This document shows, in pieces, positions 1 through 11,120 of a DNA stretch of 64,000 nt (its first letter is position 1; each line of letters starts with the position of its first letter). Under the pieces are notes generated by a model that saw only the letters and a program-made list of their open reading frames with translations, was not told the origin of the DNA and did no database searches. Origin of the DNA: Cycas panzhihuaensis (lineage: Eukaryota > Cycadophyta); contig CM041465.1 of the NCBI GenBank assembly GCA_023213395.1, positions 42,973,741 through 43,037,740 of the forward strand, read 5' to 3'. The position numbers and the translations under genes are program-made.

Positions 1-78
1 ATAAAGGGAATATGACAAATTGCTATACGAATTAATGGAAAAATTCAACGTATAGGCAATGTCTTTTTTGTACTGGGG

Positions 79-1267
79 ATGAAGAAGAATCTTTTGTCTG
101 TATCTCAGTTAAGTGGCAAGAAGCTGAGAACAATATTCGATGAATATGGTTATTGTTACATTCTTGATATGAAAAAGAACGGCATTGTGATAACCAAAGA
201 AGAAAAATGCAGTAGGTTGTATAAACTTCTCTCCACTCCTGTACTGCCTGATAAAGGTGCTACAAAAGTGCTTTTTGATGTAAAATCTCTTGCTGTAACC
301 AGCACTGATACTAATGAAATGTGGCATTTGAAGTATGGTCATATTTCTCATGATATGTTAAAAAAATTAAAGGAACACAAGATGGTGAATGGTTTACCGG
401 ATATTTCTTTCAATTACTTTGTATGTAAAGGCTACATGATGAAACAACACAGGATTCCATTATCAAAAAGCACATGGCATGCGCAAAATAAGCTGGAATT
501 GATACACACTGATCTATGTGGTGCATTCACGCCAATTTCAACAAATGGAGCAAGGTACTTCTTAACTATTATTGATGATTTCTCCAGAAAAACATGGATG
601 TATTTTCTTTTTAGTAAATCAGAAGCACTTAGCTACTTCAGAGAATTCAAGGCTGAAACTAAATTGGAAAGCAATCAAAAAATCAAATGTATTCGTTCAG
701 ATAGAGGTGGAGAATTTGCATCTAATGATTTCCTCCATTTTTGTAAAATACATGGAATTTGTAGACAATTTACAACCCTCTATACACCTCAATCAAGTGG
801 GGTTATGGAAAGGATGAATAGAACAATTGTAGAAATGGCTCGTGCATGGTGAACAACAGTAAAATAGCTATAAGAAATATTGGGCAGAAACTGTACACAC
901 AACTATATATTTGATCAATAGAAGTCCAACTCAATCATTGGATAACATAACACCTGAAGAATCTTGGACGGGACATAAGCCCAATGTAAGTCATTTAAAA
1001 ATCTTTGGTTGCAAGGCATATGTTCACATCCCTGATAGGAAAAGGACCAAGTTGGATAGTAAAAGCATAGAAGGCATAATGGTTGGGTACAGTAGTCGCT
1101 CAAAAGAGTACAGATGTCTCGACCCAAAAACATACAGACTTTATGTAAGTAGGGATGTAATCTTTGATGAAAAGAGAGAATGTATTAACACAATACCTCA
1201 AGAAGTTGATGCAGGCAACCAAGATTTCTATTCTACTCAGCTGAAAGAAATCAGACATTACTTTTGA
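79..1267 (+). pseudogene. copia pre-integrase and integrase (Copia-1)
   Basis: The protein inserts copied DNA into the genome. The first 120 residues hold the GAG-pre-integrase part (KNLLSVSQLS near the start). It is followed by the zinc-binding region, where MWHLKYGH supplies histidines, but the expected second CxxC cysteine is replaced in FVCKGYMM. The catalytic triad is still readable: Asp in IHTDLCG, Asp in IRSDRGGEF and Glu in VMERMNRT. A stop at about 850 ends the first frame. The C-terminal part (INRSPTQSLDN through YVSRDVIFDE) continues in another frame at 911-1267. It is homologous in layout to the integrases of Copia-3 and Copia-5. The copy is broken. Confidence 0.88.
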
Positions 1268-2990
1268 AAGTATTGAAGCAGAAATTGACATCTCAGAGGA
1301 CACATCTACAAACAAACAACAAGCTAGTGATTCCAACATTCAGTTAGATACTCAACAAGGCAACGGTTCCGAAGATGAAGAAGTCAAATCATCACAAGAA
1401 TATTCCTCAAAAAGAGTACCAAAATGGTATCTCAAGACACTTGAGGAAACAAAGGGGGAAATTTTTGAACATCGAACTAGATCTCAAAAACCACAAGCCT
1501 TAATTTGCTCCATCGAACCAAGTTCTTATAAAGAAGTAAGCAACTCTCAAGATTGGAAAGCAGCAATGGACACAGAGATTGAAGTCATACATAGAAATAA
1601 AACATGGGATCCGGTCTCAGTCCCTAAAGACAAACCCATTGTAAATTGCAAATGAGTATACAAAATAAAGGAAAAACCAAACGGAGAAGTTGAGAAATAC
1701 AAGGCAAGACTGGTAGCAAAAGACTACACACAAACAACTGGAATCGACTATGAAGAAACATTCTCACCAGTAGCCAAGTTAAATATAGTAAGAATGGTAA
1801 CTGCTCTTGTTGCCAAAAAATGTTTGAAGATTTATGAAATGGACGTTAAAAGTGCATTCTTAAATGGAGATATGCAAGAAGAAGTGTACATGTATCAGCC
1901 AGAAGGATACATAAAATTAGGTCAGGAAAATATGGTCTGTAAATTAAGAAAGGCGCTGTATGGACTTAAGTAAGCACCAAGAGCTTGGTACGCTAAATTG
2001 GACTCATATCTAACTCAAAATAGCTTCCATCGATGCAAATCAGATTATAGTCTCTATGTAAAATGCAATCATGGTTTGACCTCTATGATAGTGGTATATG
2101 TAGATGACATGTTGATTACTGGAGATGATAAAAATTCAATAACATTAATTAAAAATAGGTTCGAAAAAGTCTTCGAAATGACAGATCTGGGAATGCTGCA
2201 TTACTACCTTGCAATAGAAATAGAATAGAAAGATCATTTTACTACTCTTTCACAGACTAGATATGTAAAAAACTTGCTAAGCAAGTTTAAAATGGAAAGC
2301 TGCAATAGTGTCAGCACACCAATGGAAACTGAGTTAGTATTGAATGCAGAACAAGAAGCACATCCTGTTGATGCAACGTTATACAGACAATTGGTTGGAA
2401 GCCTAATTTATCTCACAGCCACATGCCCTGATCATGGAGAGTCCCAAAATTCCTGCAAAGAGAATTTTACGATATCTAAAAGGAACCGTGAATCTTGGTT
2501 TAAGATATGACAAGGAAAACAATATACAGTTGACTGGCTTCTGCGACTTTGATTGGGTTGGAGATAGAACAGATAGAAAATCAACATCAGGATATTGTTT
2601 CTTCTTGGGAAAATCATTGATCTCTTGGAGCAGTAAAAAGCAACACACTTTTGCATTATCTTCAACAGAAGTAGAATACAAGTCGGCAGTTAATGCAGCA
2701 TATGAAGGAGTATGGATCAGACAACTCTTGAAGGATCTAGGAGAAGAGCAAACAATGCCTAATCAAATATTCTGTAATTATCAAAGTACAATAAAAATGA
2801 AAAAAAACCCAGTACTGCATGTTAGAACAAAACACATATAGGTACATCATCATTTCATCAGAGAAAAAGTAAGGAACAGAGAAATCGAGCTTCAACACTG
2901 CACTTCAAGAAATCAAATTGCTGATGTTCTTACCAAATCTCTTGCTAGGGAAAAATTCATTGTCTTCAGAAATCTGTTGGGATTAAGATA
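1268..2990 (+). pseudogene. copia linker, reverse transcriptase and RNase H (Copia-1)
   Basis: The polymerase copies element RNA into DNA and its RNase H removes the RNA. About 1268-1530 is an acidic linker. RT runs from about 1540 to 2430, with motifs YEETFSPVAKL and DVKSAFLNGD and the intact active site VVYVDDMLITGDD near 2095-2125. In-frame stops occur near 1653 (at a Trp position of CKW-V), near 1970 and at 2226. Around 2428 a short deletion with frame change joins LTATCPD to MESPKIPAKRIL. RNase H follows to about 2990 with [17 protein letters not shown]. The usual catalytic CD in the IYCDNQS motif reads FCNYQS, an Asp-to-Asn change. Inactive. Confidence 0.88.
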
Positions 2991-3001
2991 GATAAAACAT
3001 T

Positions 3002-3010
3002 AAGAGGGGG
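3002..3010 (+). other. polypurine tract of Copia-1
   Basis: AAGAGGGGG directly precedes the TGTAAAAGG start of the 3' LTR. This is the expected plus-strand primer position. Confidence 0.8.
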
Positions 3011-3218
3011 TGTAAAAGGTAATGTTTTATCTAGGGCTATAGTACATGATTGAAATATTTTGTAAGGATCTTATATCTCTCCCCCTTTCTCTCTCAAAGT
3101 GACAAGTGGCACCATCCTGTTGAGCGGTTGCCATTAGTGCCTTCTTCATAACTGTATATATAGACAAAGATTCAATGAATAAACATCAGAGAGAGAGTGA
3201 GAATTCCTCCATTATTTT
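3011..3218 (+). repeat. 3' LTR of Copia-1, truncated
   Basis: It starts with TG right after the polypurine tract. A TATA-like TATATATA lies at 3155-3162 and AATAAAC at about 3178. No CA end is visible. Sequence typical of an antisense copia linker begins around 3217, so the U5 end is lost or fused. Confidence 0.75.
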
Positions 3219-4139
3219 GAATCTTTAAAGGATGATTGTTCTCCTTTTATAGGAATGATGGTTTTCGACTCTTCCAAGTCATTTTCTGTAGTTACTCCAG
3301 ATTCTTCAACAAGAGGTTCTTCTTGAACCTCAATCCTTGTTACTTCATCAATTGTTTGAACTGGAGACTTGATTTCAATAGGAATTTCTTCATTAAAAAT
3401 GGCATCCCTACTTACATAGATTTTATTGGTTTTGGGATCTATGCATTTGTACCCTTGTTTATTTCAGAGACAGGTCTCAGAAGTCAAGGCCATACAACTA
3501 TGCGGATCTTTGTACGATTTTCCATATGGAATCGAAATTGTATGGATTTGAATAAAAAGTATCTCAAAATGTAGATCTTCTAAATGAGTATCCAGATCTA
3601 TATTTGTTTTTTTAATATCCTTTTTGAATTGAGAAAAAATGGGCCTTGAAGTGTTGAAATGCGCAACTAGGGTTTTATGAAAAAATGCTTAAATTTTTTC
3701 AAAAGATCTGCGAAGATCCACAAAATAGGTATTAAAAGAATCGGATTTCAGAGATTGAAGGATTGAGTCTAATTTTTCCCAATTTGATGGCCTGATTCGA
3801 TGAGCACTAACAATTTTCTCCTTAAACCAATGCAAAGAGAAAAACCCTTTTTTCGCCTTGAATACTTTCTTAGATGAAGTTGACCCAGTTAGAAAAAATG
3901 ACCTCCGTACAGAGATGAGTACACTGGTAAAATTTCAAGCTGATTTGAGAACTTTGAAGAAAATGAGCCCATCCATGTCTGCACTAGTCCGTACATTTCC
4001 GTATGATGAAATAGTCTGGCTTTTGACGACTTTATCTTCCTTTGAGAATAATTGGCAGAGACTTACTCCCCTTCACACAATCTAACTGTCTTCTTTCTGC
4101 ATAATTTTCAAACAAGCAACATGACCTGCTCTGATACCG
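3217..4139 (-). mobile_element. Copia-2: rearranged antisense copia fragment (linker, leader, primer site)
   Basis: Read on the minus strand, this stretch runs from an LTR through a primer site and about 650 bp of untranslated leader (4126 to about 3475). It then jumps straight to the linker between integrase and RT (about 3470 to 3217), which matches the corresponding part of Copia-5 near 60320-60560. Everything from gag through most of integrase is missing, so a large internal deletion occurred just upstream of the gag start. The fragment ends abruptly against the Copia-1 LTR. It belongs to the Copia-3/Copia-5 family by leader, linker and LTR likeness. Confidence 0.78.
4127..4139 (-). other. 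primer binding site of Copia-2
   Basis: The plus strand reads GCTCTGATACCG, the complement of a tRNA-iMet site (CGGTATCAGAGC), next to the LTR end at 4140. Confidence 0.75.
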
Positions 4140-4305
4140 TGTTAAAATCTGACTCCTCTAATTGATGGAGGGAAAATCAGTGTCTTTATTATGTGAGGAA
4201 TTCCTCCTTTTATACATAAGACTTTGTAACCGTTACATGTTTAATTATAACTAATCATGAGGATTAGATTTACATTATGTATAATGAGGGGTTGATCACA
4301 TTCTC
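4140..4305 (-). repeat. copia LTR, first part (Copia-2), interrupted by GypD-a
   Basis: It matches the LTR of Copia-5 at 56883-57089 in reverse. It breaks at 4305 and resumes at 9800. The bases TTCTC (4301-4305) and TTGTC (9800-9804) flank the gypsy insertion as an imperfect duplication. Confidence 0.85.
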
Positions 4306-4780
4306 TAAAGCGACCCCTTTAGAGTCTGGCCGACCTCTATGTATTTGTTGGGGCCAACTTCTAGTAGTTATTTTGGGCGCATCTCTCCCTGCCTTGGTTG
4401 ACTTCATTATGTCCCAGTTTGAGCGCCTATAAATAGGGATCTTTGAGGTCATTCACTATCATCATTTTGTGAAGTGTTTATTCTCAATTTAGGCCTTAAG
4501 GCAGGTGCAGATTTTAGGCCTTAGGGCTGCATTTTTGAGTAGGATCCCTGCCTCAAAGGGCTTGGTGATTATTGTAGGTTGTGTTGGTAATTCTTGAACC
4601 TTTATTTGTACTTTTGTATCGAGTTGACATCATATTCAACACTTGTAATTGATTTATATTTGAAGGTATTCATCTACTTGTACTTCTTGTACACGGAATT
4701 GTCGGTTTGTGTTCTATTATCTATGAAAATTAACCATGTTATGTCCTACTTCTATCCTTTTGGGTGAAAGAACCATTACA
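4306..4780 (+). repeat. 5' LTR of GypD-a
   Basis: 475 bp, matching the 3' LTR at 9325-9799. The usual TG start (TGAAGCGACC in the 3' LTR) reads TAAAGCGACC here. It ends ATTACA just before the primer site. Confidence 0.93.
4428..4435 (+). promoter_or_regulatory. TATA box in GypD-a 5' LTR
   Basis: TATAAATA within GCGCCTATAAATAGGG. The same motif sits at 9447-9454 in the 3' LTR and in reverse at 30332-30339 and 35362-35369 in GypD-b, which supports its being the family's U3 promoter. Confidence 0.75.
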
Positions 4781-4782
4781 AG

Positions 4783-4794
4783 TGGTATCAAAGC
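4783..4794 (+). other. primer binding site of GypD-a
   Basis: TGGTATCAAAGC starts two bases after the 5' LTR. It is complementary to the 3' end of tRNA-iMet with one change from TGGTATCAGAGC. Confidence 0.88.
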
Positions 4795-4832
4795 TTCGTT
4801 TCAAAGTGGGATTTTAAGGAGATTTTTTGACC

Positions 4833-6024
4833 ATGGGGAAGCAAAATTCTGACCCGCCCTCCCACCCTAGGAATTTTGAAAGGATCCAGACGGAATTAAG
4901 ATCTAGGAAGATCAGACTGCCAAGAAAAATGCCGTGATTCCATGAAGCAGACGAACAAATGGTAGAGACCATGACAACAGTCATGTAGGAACTCATACAA
5001 CAGATCAAGAACCTTAATGTGAGGTTAGGAAAGCAAGAGATAACCCAACCTAAAATAGAACAAAATCAGGATTCAGATCAAGACGCAAACCAAGGGAACC
5101 AGGTAGGTAGGATTCGTATTCTAGCGAAGGAACATAAAATCACAAGGAATTCCAACAAACACGAAGATCACATTGGAAAAATTTGATTCGGAAAAGAAGC
5201 ATGACATAAGAGCATGGTTACTTCAGATGGAAACATATTTCGTAGTAAACCAGACGCTAGGGACAGATATGGTTCCCATCGCCTCTCTACATCTTTATAG
5301 ACGAGCCTTAAATTGGTATTATTAGTGAAAAAAGATGCAAGGAGAACATCAACAAGAGTGGAGAAATTTCTGAGTGGCTATTATCAATCAATACAAAGAC
5401 TCACGGGCCATGGATTATTTCGCCCAGTTGACAAGCTTACAACAGACCAAATCAGTTCGAGAGTATACAGAACAATTCCAGATGTTACAATGCATAATTA
5501 CATCAAGTATCCCCTAAGAATGTCTCAGAGAGACCTATATAAGTGGTCTTAAGGCACCCACAAGATTCCATGTATTAGCACAACAACACAGAGCATTGAA
5601 AAAAATCATAAAGCATGCCAGATGTGTCAAAGATGAACTCAAAGAAACTAGGCCAACCTATGTGCGCAGAATAGAATTTGCACCACCACCTAACACAAAC
5701 TGGAATAGGTCAGGAGTTAAGTCGGATGCTCCACTTGCAATGAAGAGTACGACGGAAAATCTTACGCGAGAACACATAAAGAAAGGTACCTGTTTCAAAT
5801 GCGGAGGAAAGTGGAACTGGGAGCACCAACGTCCAGGAAAAAAGGTATTCATGCTAAATAACAAAGAATTAGAGTTACCAGAAGAAACAGAAGAAGACGT
5901 AGTCCCAGATCATGAAGACAACAATGAACAAATCGGAGTCGAGTTGGATGAATTACTTGAAGTCAATACAGAGAATGTTCAGATCTCTCTGCAAGCCATA
6001 ACAAGACAAAATACCACACCTTAG
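4833..6024 (+). pseudogene. gypsy gag (GypD-a)
   Basis: Capsid and nucleocapsid protein. The start is the ATG at 4833 (MGKQNSDPPSHPRNFE). A stop follows after about 34 codons and the frame then wanders. Recognisable pieces are ITLEKFDSEKKHDIRAWLLQME near 5170-5230 and a capsid-like part at 5313-5552. The nucleocapsid zinc knuckle lies near 5790-5835 and normally has the spacing C-x2-C-x7-H-x-C. Here it reads CFKCGGKWNWEHQR, so the last Cys is lost. An acidic tail leads into protease. Non-functional. Confidence 0.85.
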
Positions 6025-6042
6025 ACACTACGATTTGAAGGG

Positions 6043-6411
6043 ATGTTGAAAGGAGCTCCAATAGCAGTACTGGTGGATAATGGGAGCACCCACAACTTTA
6101 TTAATAGACCAACAACCCAAAAGCTAGGAATAAAGGTGGAGCCATTGAAAACCTTCCACATATCAATTGCTAATGGAAAAACAACTCCTTGCGGAGGGTT
6201 TTGCAGAAACATCAACTTGAAAATCAGTAAGTACCCTTTGAATTCCAATATGTTTGCGATGCAGATAGGAGGAGTCAATGTAGTTCTAGGGGTACAATGG
6301 TTGCAAACATTAGGGAATATAGTCACCAGCTATATGACCAGGGTCATGTGTTTTCGAATAAATGACATAAAATATATATTACGTGGACCAAAAATCCACC
6401 AATGCAACTAG
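6043..6411 (+). pseudogene. gypsy aspartic protease (GypD-a)
   Basis: Retropepsin-like enzyme that would cut the Gag-Pol polyprotein. The active-site loop reads LVDNGSTHNFINR. The usual DSG is DNG, which probably weakens or abolishes activity. The flap and ILG-like part (MQIGGVNVVLGVQWLQTLG) is well kept. It is continuous in position with gag upstream and RT downstream. Confidence 0.87.
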
Positions 6412-7998
6412 TGTCATCCCATAGAATGGAGAAGATCATGCGAAAGAAAGCTCCCAGATACATAGTCTCATGCCACAAGGTTGAAATCCAAGAAATAACA
6501 ACATAGATCCAACACATCTTGGATGACTATAGACAAGTATTCGAAGAGTTGAATGGGTTATCCCCAACAAGAGAAACTTAGCATGCTATTGATTTGGTCC
6601 TAGGAGCTACACTAGTGAACATAAGGCCATACAGGCATCCGTACCACATGAGGAAAGAGATCGAAAACATAACAAGAGAATTACTCTCACAGGGCCACAT
6701 CTAGTGTAGCATAAGTCTGTTTGCATCTCTAGTGGTAATCAGCCTCAAGAAAGATGGAACAATCAGGATGTGCATGGATTACAGAGGACTAAACAAGTTA
6801 ACTATAAAAAATAGATATCCTATCCCCAGGATCGATGACTTGCTAGATGAGATACATGGGGCAAGATACTTCTCCAAGATCAACCTCTAATCAGGATACC
6901 ATTAGATTCGGATAAAAGAAGAAGATGTCCACAAGACAACCTTCCAAACTCACGAAGGACTATTCGAATTCAAAGTGATATCTTTTGGACTAACCAATGC
7001 CCCAACAACATTCCAGGCCGCCATGAACTCAACATTCGAGGAATTCTTAAGGAAGTTTGTAGTAATCTTTTCTGATGACATTCTTATCTACAACAAAACT
7101 TGGAGCAAGCATTTGGCGCACCTTAGATTAGTCTTGGAAATCTTAGCAAATATATTATTCTTCACGAACAAGAAAAATGCTCTTTTGGCCAACAGGAATT
7201 GGAATACCTCGGTCATATAATTACTCCAGAAGGAATCAAGGTTAACCCCAAGAAGGTCCAGGCGATAGTAAATTGGCCAGCACCAAAGAATGTCACGAGA
7301 GTTTGCAGTTTCTTGGGAACAACAGGATACCTCAAGAAATTCATAAAAGGATATGCCAACATAGCGGCCCCACGTACGGACCTAACCAAGAAGGATGCAT
7401 TCACATGGAATTCAACGGCCAACAATGCTTTTGAAGAACTAAAGGGCGCAATGGTAAGAGCTCCAGTATTAGCACTTCTAGATTTTTGTAAACCATTCAT
7501 TTTGGAGTGCGATGCATCAAGGTATGGCATAGGAGCCGTCTTATTACAAGACGAAAAACCTATATCATACGAAAGTAGGAAGCTAAACAACAGAGAAAAG
7601 TTAAAGCCCATTTATGACAAGGAAATGCTAGCCATAATGCACACAATCCATCAATGGAGACAATATTTGCGCAAGAGCCCATTTCAGGTATGGATGAATC
7701 ACGACAGCCTCAAGCACTTCTTAAGTCAAAAGACGTTGTCGGACGAACAACATAAGTGGTTGAGCAAACTACAGTCATTTGACTTTACTATCGTGTACAA
7801 AAAGGGCAAAGAAAATATCATAGCAGATGCCCTTTCAAGGATCCCAAAGGAATCTCACGAGCAACTAGCATTGTTGACAATATCAGTGGCTACCTTGGCA
7901 TGGCACAAGACACTAAGAAAGGAGTACAACAATGATCCAAGATACAAGCAGTTGATAGATAAAACAAGCGAGGATAAAACTGACTTGTATGAGATACA
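6412..7998 (+). pseudogene. gypsy reverse transcriptase and RNase H (GypD-a)
   Basis: Degraded RT begins near 6412 (VSSHRMEKIM region). The palm shows [19 protein letters not shown] near 6745-6800, two stops inside the SKINLxSGYHxIR motif near 6888-6905, and the active site FSDDILIYN near 7070-7095. A frameshift near 7180 moves to the frame of 7199-8002. RNase H follows with LECDASRYGIGAVLL (about 7500-7550) and YDKEMLAIMHTIHQWRQYL (about 7613-7670), then KKGKENIIADALSRIP near 7800-7845. RNase H is largely open and RT is broken. Confidence 0.9.
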
Positions 7999-8833
7999 AT
8001 AGGGAATAATACTTACTAAGGGAAAGATTTGCATTCCAAAAAAATCTAGGCTAAAAGAGACAATATTGCAAGAAGCTCACTCCACACCTATAGCAGGCCA
8101 CACTGGGATCGACAAGACATATAGAAAGGTAAGAGATTCTTTTTATTGGAAATGATTAAAAACAAATGTTCAGAAGGTTATGGCAGAATGTGATACCTGC
8201 TAGAGGAACAAGATCGAATGCATAAAAATGCCAGAATTACTCCAGCCATTACCAATCCCAGAACAAAAATGGGATGCCTGTTCAGAAGGGAAGGATGCAA
8301 TTCTGGTCATAGTAGATCATCTTACTAAATATGGCCACTTCAGAGGGTTGAAATCAATAGCTAAAGCCAACAAAGTTGCGGAACTATACATGAAGGAGAT
8401 TCATCGTCTACATGGTTTTCCAAAGGCAATTGTAAGTGATTGTGACCCAAAGTTTATTGGTAAATTTTGGCATGATCTCTTCAAAATCACTGGTACAAAA
8501 CTCAAGATGAGGACATCGTATCACCCACATATAGACGACCAAACGGAAATCGTCAATAAATGCCTAGAAGGATACTTGAGGAACTTCTGCTCAGACAAGC
8601 AAAAACAATGGCACCGATGGTTGCACTTAGCAGAATGGTGGTACAACACCACCTACCACTCCTCAACAAAGATGATGCCTTTCCAGGCTTTATATGGATA
8701 CCAACCACCATCCTTATTAACTTGGAACAGACCATCACAGGTCCATGCGGTTGAGGAACATCATAAGCAAGTAGAAGAAACCATCAACGTATTGAAAGAT
8801 AATCTAGCAATGGCACAAAACAGGATGAAGTAA
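7999..8833 (+). pseudogene. gypsy integrase core (GypD-a)
   Basis: The HHCC zinc region lies near 8070-8225 (AGHTGIDKTYRKV, then CDTC with a stop). The first catalytic Asp normally lies in a SMDFI motif, but the sequence jumps from PEQKWDAC to SEGKDAILVIVD, so about ten residues including that Asp are deleted. The second Asp (IVSDCDPKF) and the Glu (DDQTEIVNKCLEGYLR) remain. The open stretch 8228-8833 covers most of the core. Without the first Asp it could not join strands. Confidence 0.88.
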
Positions 8834-9284
8834 CAATCCGATTTAAAGCGCTCTGAAAGAAAATTCAATTTACGCGACTGGGTCTTTTGCGTCTTTAGAC
8901 ATACAAACAGGTTTTTTTATAGAAAACAAGTAACCAAAAGCTCACACCTAGGTATTTTGGGCCATACGAAATCACTACCAAAATAGGTGAAGTCGCATAT
9001 CAGTTAAGGCTCCCAGAAATCGCAAAAATTCATAACATCTTTCATGTTTCCTGTCTAAAAAGGAAGGTTGGGGAAAAGGTAGTACCTCAGCCCAACATTC
9101 CAGAGCTAAACGAAGAAGGGAAAATGACGTTGGAACTAGAAGGAATCTTGCAAACCCGCACTAGATTCCTCAGATCAAGACAAATCAAAGAACACTTGAT
9201 CAAATGGAAAAACCTGCATGACGTAGATGCCACGTGGGAGAACGATGAATGGATAAAGCAATTTCTGAACTTACCAGTGTTTTG
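8834..9284 (+). pseudogene. integrase C-terminus with chromodomain (GypD-a)
   Basis: The GPY/F-type module (FGPYEITTKIGEVAYQL, then HNIFHVSCLKRK) lies near 8955-9065. A chromodomain lies near 9165-9265 and shows RSRQIKEHLIKWKNL and ATWEN. Chromodomains of chromoviruses bind histone marks and bias integration to heterochromatin, and that role is inferred here from the family. A stop at 8833 separates this stretch from the core. Confidence 0.85.
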
Positions 9285-9304
9285 AGGGGAAAGCACAAGT
9301 TTCA

Positions 9305-9324
9305 AGGGGGGGGAGGGGGGGACT
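9305..9324 (+). other. polypurine tract of GypD-a
   Basis: A purine run of almost only G with one internal A, ending in GACT just before TGAAGCGACC. It is expanded compared with the shorter tract of GypD-b. Confidence 0.85.
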
Positions 9325-9799
9325 TGAAGCGACCCGTTTAGAGTCTGGCTGACCTCTATGTACTTGCTGTGGCCGACTTCTGGTAGTCATTTTAGGTGCA
9401 TCTCTCTTTGTCTTGGCCGACATCATTATGTCCTAGTTTGAGCGCCTATAAATAGGGATCTTTGAGGTCATTCACCATCATCATTTTGTGAAGTGTTTCT
9501 TCTCAATTTCGGCCTTAAGGCAGTTGCAGATTTTTGGCCTTAGGGCTACATTTCTGAGGAGGATCCCTACCTCAAAGGGCATGGTGATTATTACAGGTTG
9601 TGTTGGTAATTCTTGAACTTTTATTTGTACTTTTGTATCGAGTTGACATCATATTCAACACTTGTAATTGATTTATATTAAGAGGTATTCATCTACTTGT
9701 ACTTCTTGTATACAAAATTACTAGTTTGTGTTCTATTATCAGTGAAAATTAGCCCTGTTCTGTCCTACTTCTATCCTTTTGAGTGAATGAACCGTTACA
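9325..9799 (+). repeat. 3' LTR of GypD-a
   Basis: 475 bp, TGAAGCGACC to CCGTTACA, partner of 4306-4780. TTGTC follows, and the copia LTR resumes directly. Confidence 0.93.
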
Positions 9800-9846
9800 T
9801 TGTCCCCCTTTCTTATAATCCTAAGATAAAACATTATACTCTAACA
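9800..9846 (-). repeat. copia LTR, second part (Copia-2)
   Basis: Continues the LTR of 4140-4305. It ends CTCTAACA, the reverse of the TGTTAGAG start seen in Copia-5. It abuts a truncated RNase H of Copia-3 at 9847. It may be the 5' LTR of a second element that inserted in Copia-3, or the product of a recombination. Confidence 0.82.
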
Positions 9847-11120
9847 TTGCTATTGGCCTAAATCCATTAGAAGTTATTTCAACTACAGTGCTTCACTTGT
9901 TGCATTGACTGCTGATTTGTATTCAATTTCGGTTGAGGCAAGTGCAACTGTTGGCTGTCTTTTACTATTCCAAGAAATGGCAGCAGGTCCTAGAATGAAG
10001 TAGTATTTGCTTGTAGACCTCCTTTTTTCTTTATCACCAGCCTAATATGAGTCATAGAACCTTGATAGTTGGATTGATTTTTATTTTGGATAAACAAATT
10101 TTATGTCAATTGTTCCTTTTAGATACCTGAGTATCCTTTTGGTTGCTTTCCAGTGTCTCACTTTTGGCTCTTGCATATATTTTGAAACCAATCCCACAGA
10201 ATATGAGATTTCAGGTTTGGTTGCAGTGAGATAAATTAGGCTGCCAATCAATTGTCTATACAAAGTCGCATTGACTTGAGGCTCTTTTTCATCAGGGACC
10301 AGATTATAATTTATTTCCATGGGAGTTGCACACTGGTTACAACTTTCCATTTGAAATTTGGTCAGTAAGTCTTTGATGTACTTACTTTGGGACAATATAA
10401 TTGAATCTTTGCTTTGATCAACTTCTATGCTGAAGTAGTAGCTCAGATATCCTAAATCGGTCATCTCAAATTCCTTCTCCAACTGACTCTTTATACTTGA
10501 GACTAATTCTTTATCACTCCCTATAAGAACCGTATCATCTACATACACAACAATTATTGTGATTAGCCTGTTGTTTTTCTTTACATACAGGCTTGAATCT
10601 GAGCTACACCAGTGAAAGCTATTTTGACAAAGATGTTTGTCCATCTTGGCATACCATACTCGAGGAGCTTGTTTTAATTCGTATAAGGCCTTATTTAACT
10701 TGCATACCAGATGTTCCTGTCCCTTTTTGATGTAGCCTTCCAGCTGCTTCATGTAACTTCTTTCTCCAGTTCCCCGTTAAATAAAACACTCTTTATGTCT
10801 AACTAGTAAATTTTCAAGTTTTATTAAGCTACTAGTGCAATCACTATTCTAATAGTGTTCAATTTGGCTATTGGAGAAAATGCTTCTTCGAAGTCTACCC
10901 CCACTGTTTGAGTGTAGCCTTTTGCAACAAGTGTTGCTTTATGTTTTTCTATTTTGCCAGTGGCACTTTCTTTCACCTTATAGATCCATTTGCAATTAAC
11001 CACCGGTTTGTTGGGAGGCAAATCAACCAGTTCCTAGGTTTGGTTTTTGGTAGTGGAGTTCATTTCAACATCCATTGCTGCTCTCCATTCAGCCTACTCT
11101 TTTGCTTCTTCAAAAGATTG
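9847..11120 (-). pseudogene. copia reverse transcriptase and RNase H start (Copia-3)
   Basis: RT enters near 11021 (KPVVNCKWIYKVKE) and passes through FEEAFSPIAKLNTIR. After a frame break near 10800 it gives the long stretch 10752-10081, with LYELKQAPRVWYAKMDKH and the intact active site IIVVYVDDTVLIG near 10530-10555. RATKRILRYLKG closes RT. RNase H is present only to [18 protein letters not shown] (about 9900-9950) and then stops against an LTR edge at 9846, so its catalytic C-terminal half is gone. Inactive. Confidence 0.9.

Larger units (their letters stand above)
1..3218 (+). mobile_element. Copia-1: 3' part of a Ty1/copia retrotransposon
   Basis: The element enters from outside the window and runs in copia order: pre-integrase domain, integrase, reverse transcriptase, RNase H, polypurine tract, 3' LTR. 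Integrase lying before RT is diagnostic of copia. Gag, protease and the 5' LTR lie off the left edge. The coding part carries several stops and a small deletion near 2430, so this is a dead copy. The 3' LTR is cut at about 3218, where an antisense copia fragment begins. Confidence 0.9.
4306..9799 (+). mobile_element. GypD-a: full-length Ty3/gypsy chromovirus
   Basis: Complete structure of 5494 bp: two 475-bp LTRs, primer site, gag, protease, RT, RNase H, integrase, chromodomain, polypurine tract. RT before integrase identifies gypsy, and the C-terminal chromodomain identifies a chromovirus. It is inserted into a copia LTR. By eye the two LTRs differ at several percent of positions, so it is not recent. 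Its coding frame is broken many times. It is the same family as GypD-b at 29985-35491. Confidence 0.95.

Noticed and set aside
3236-3574. 112-codon plus-strand frame
   Set aside because: It is the reverse complement of a copia linker and leader (Copia-2), shown by matches to Copia-5 near 60320-60560 and 57960-58080.
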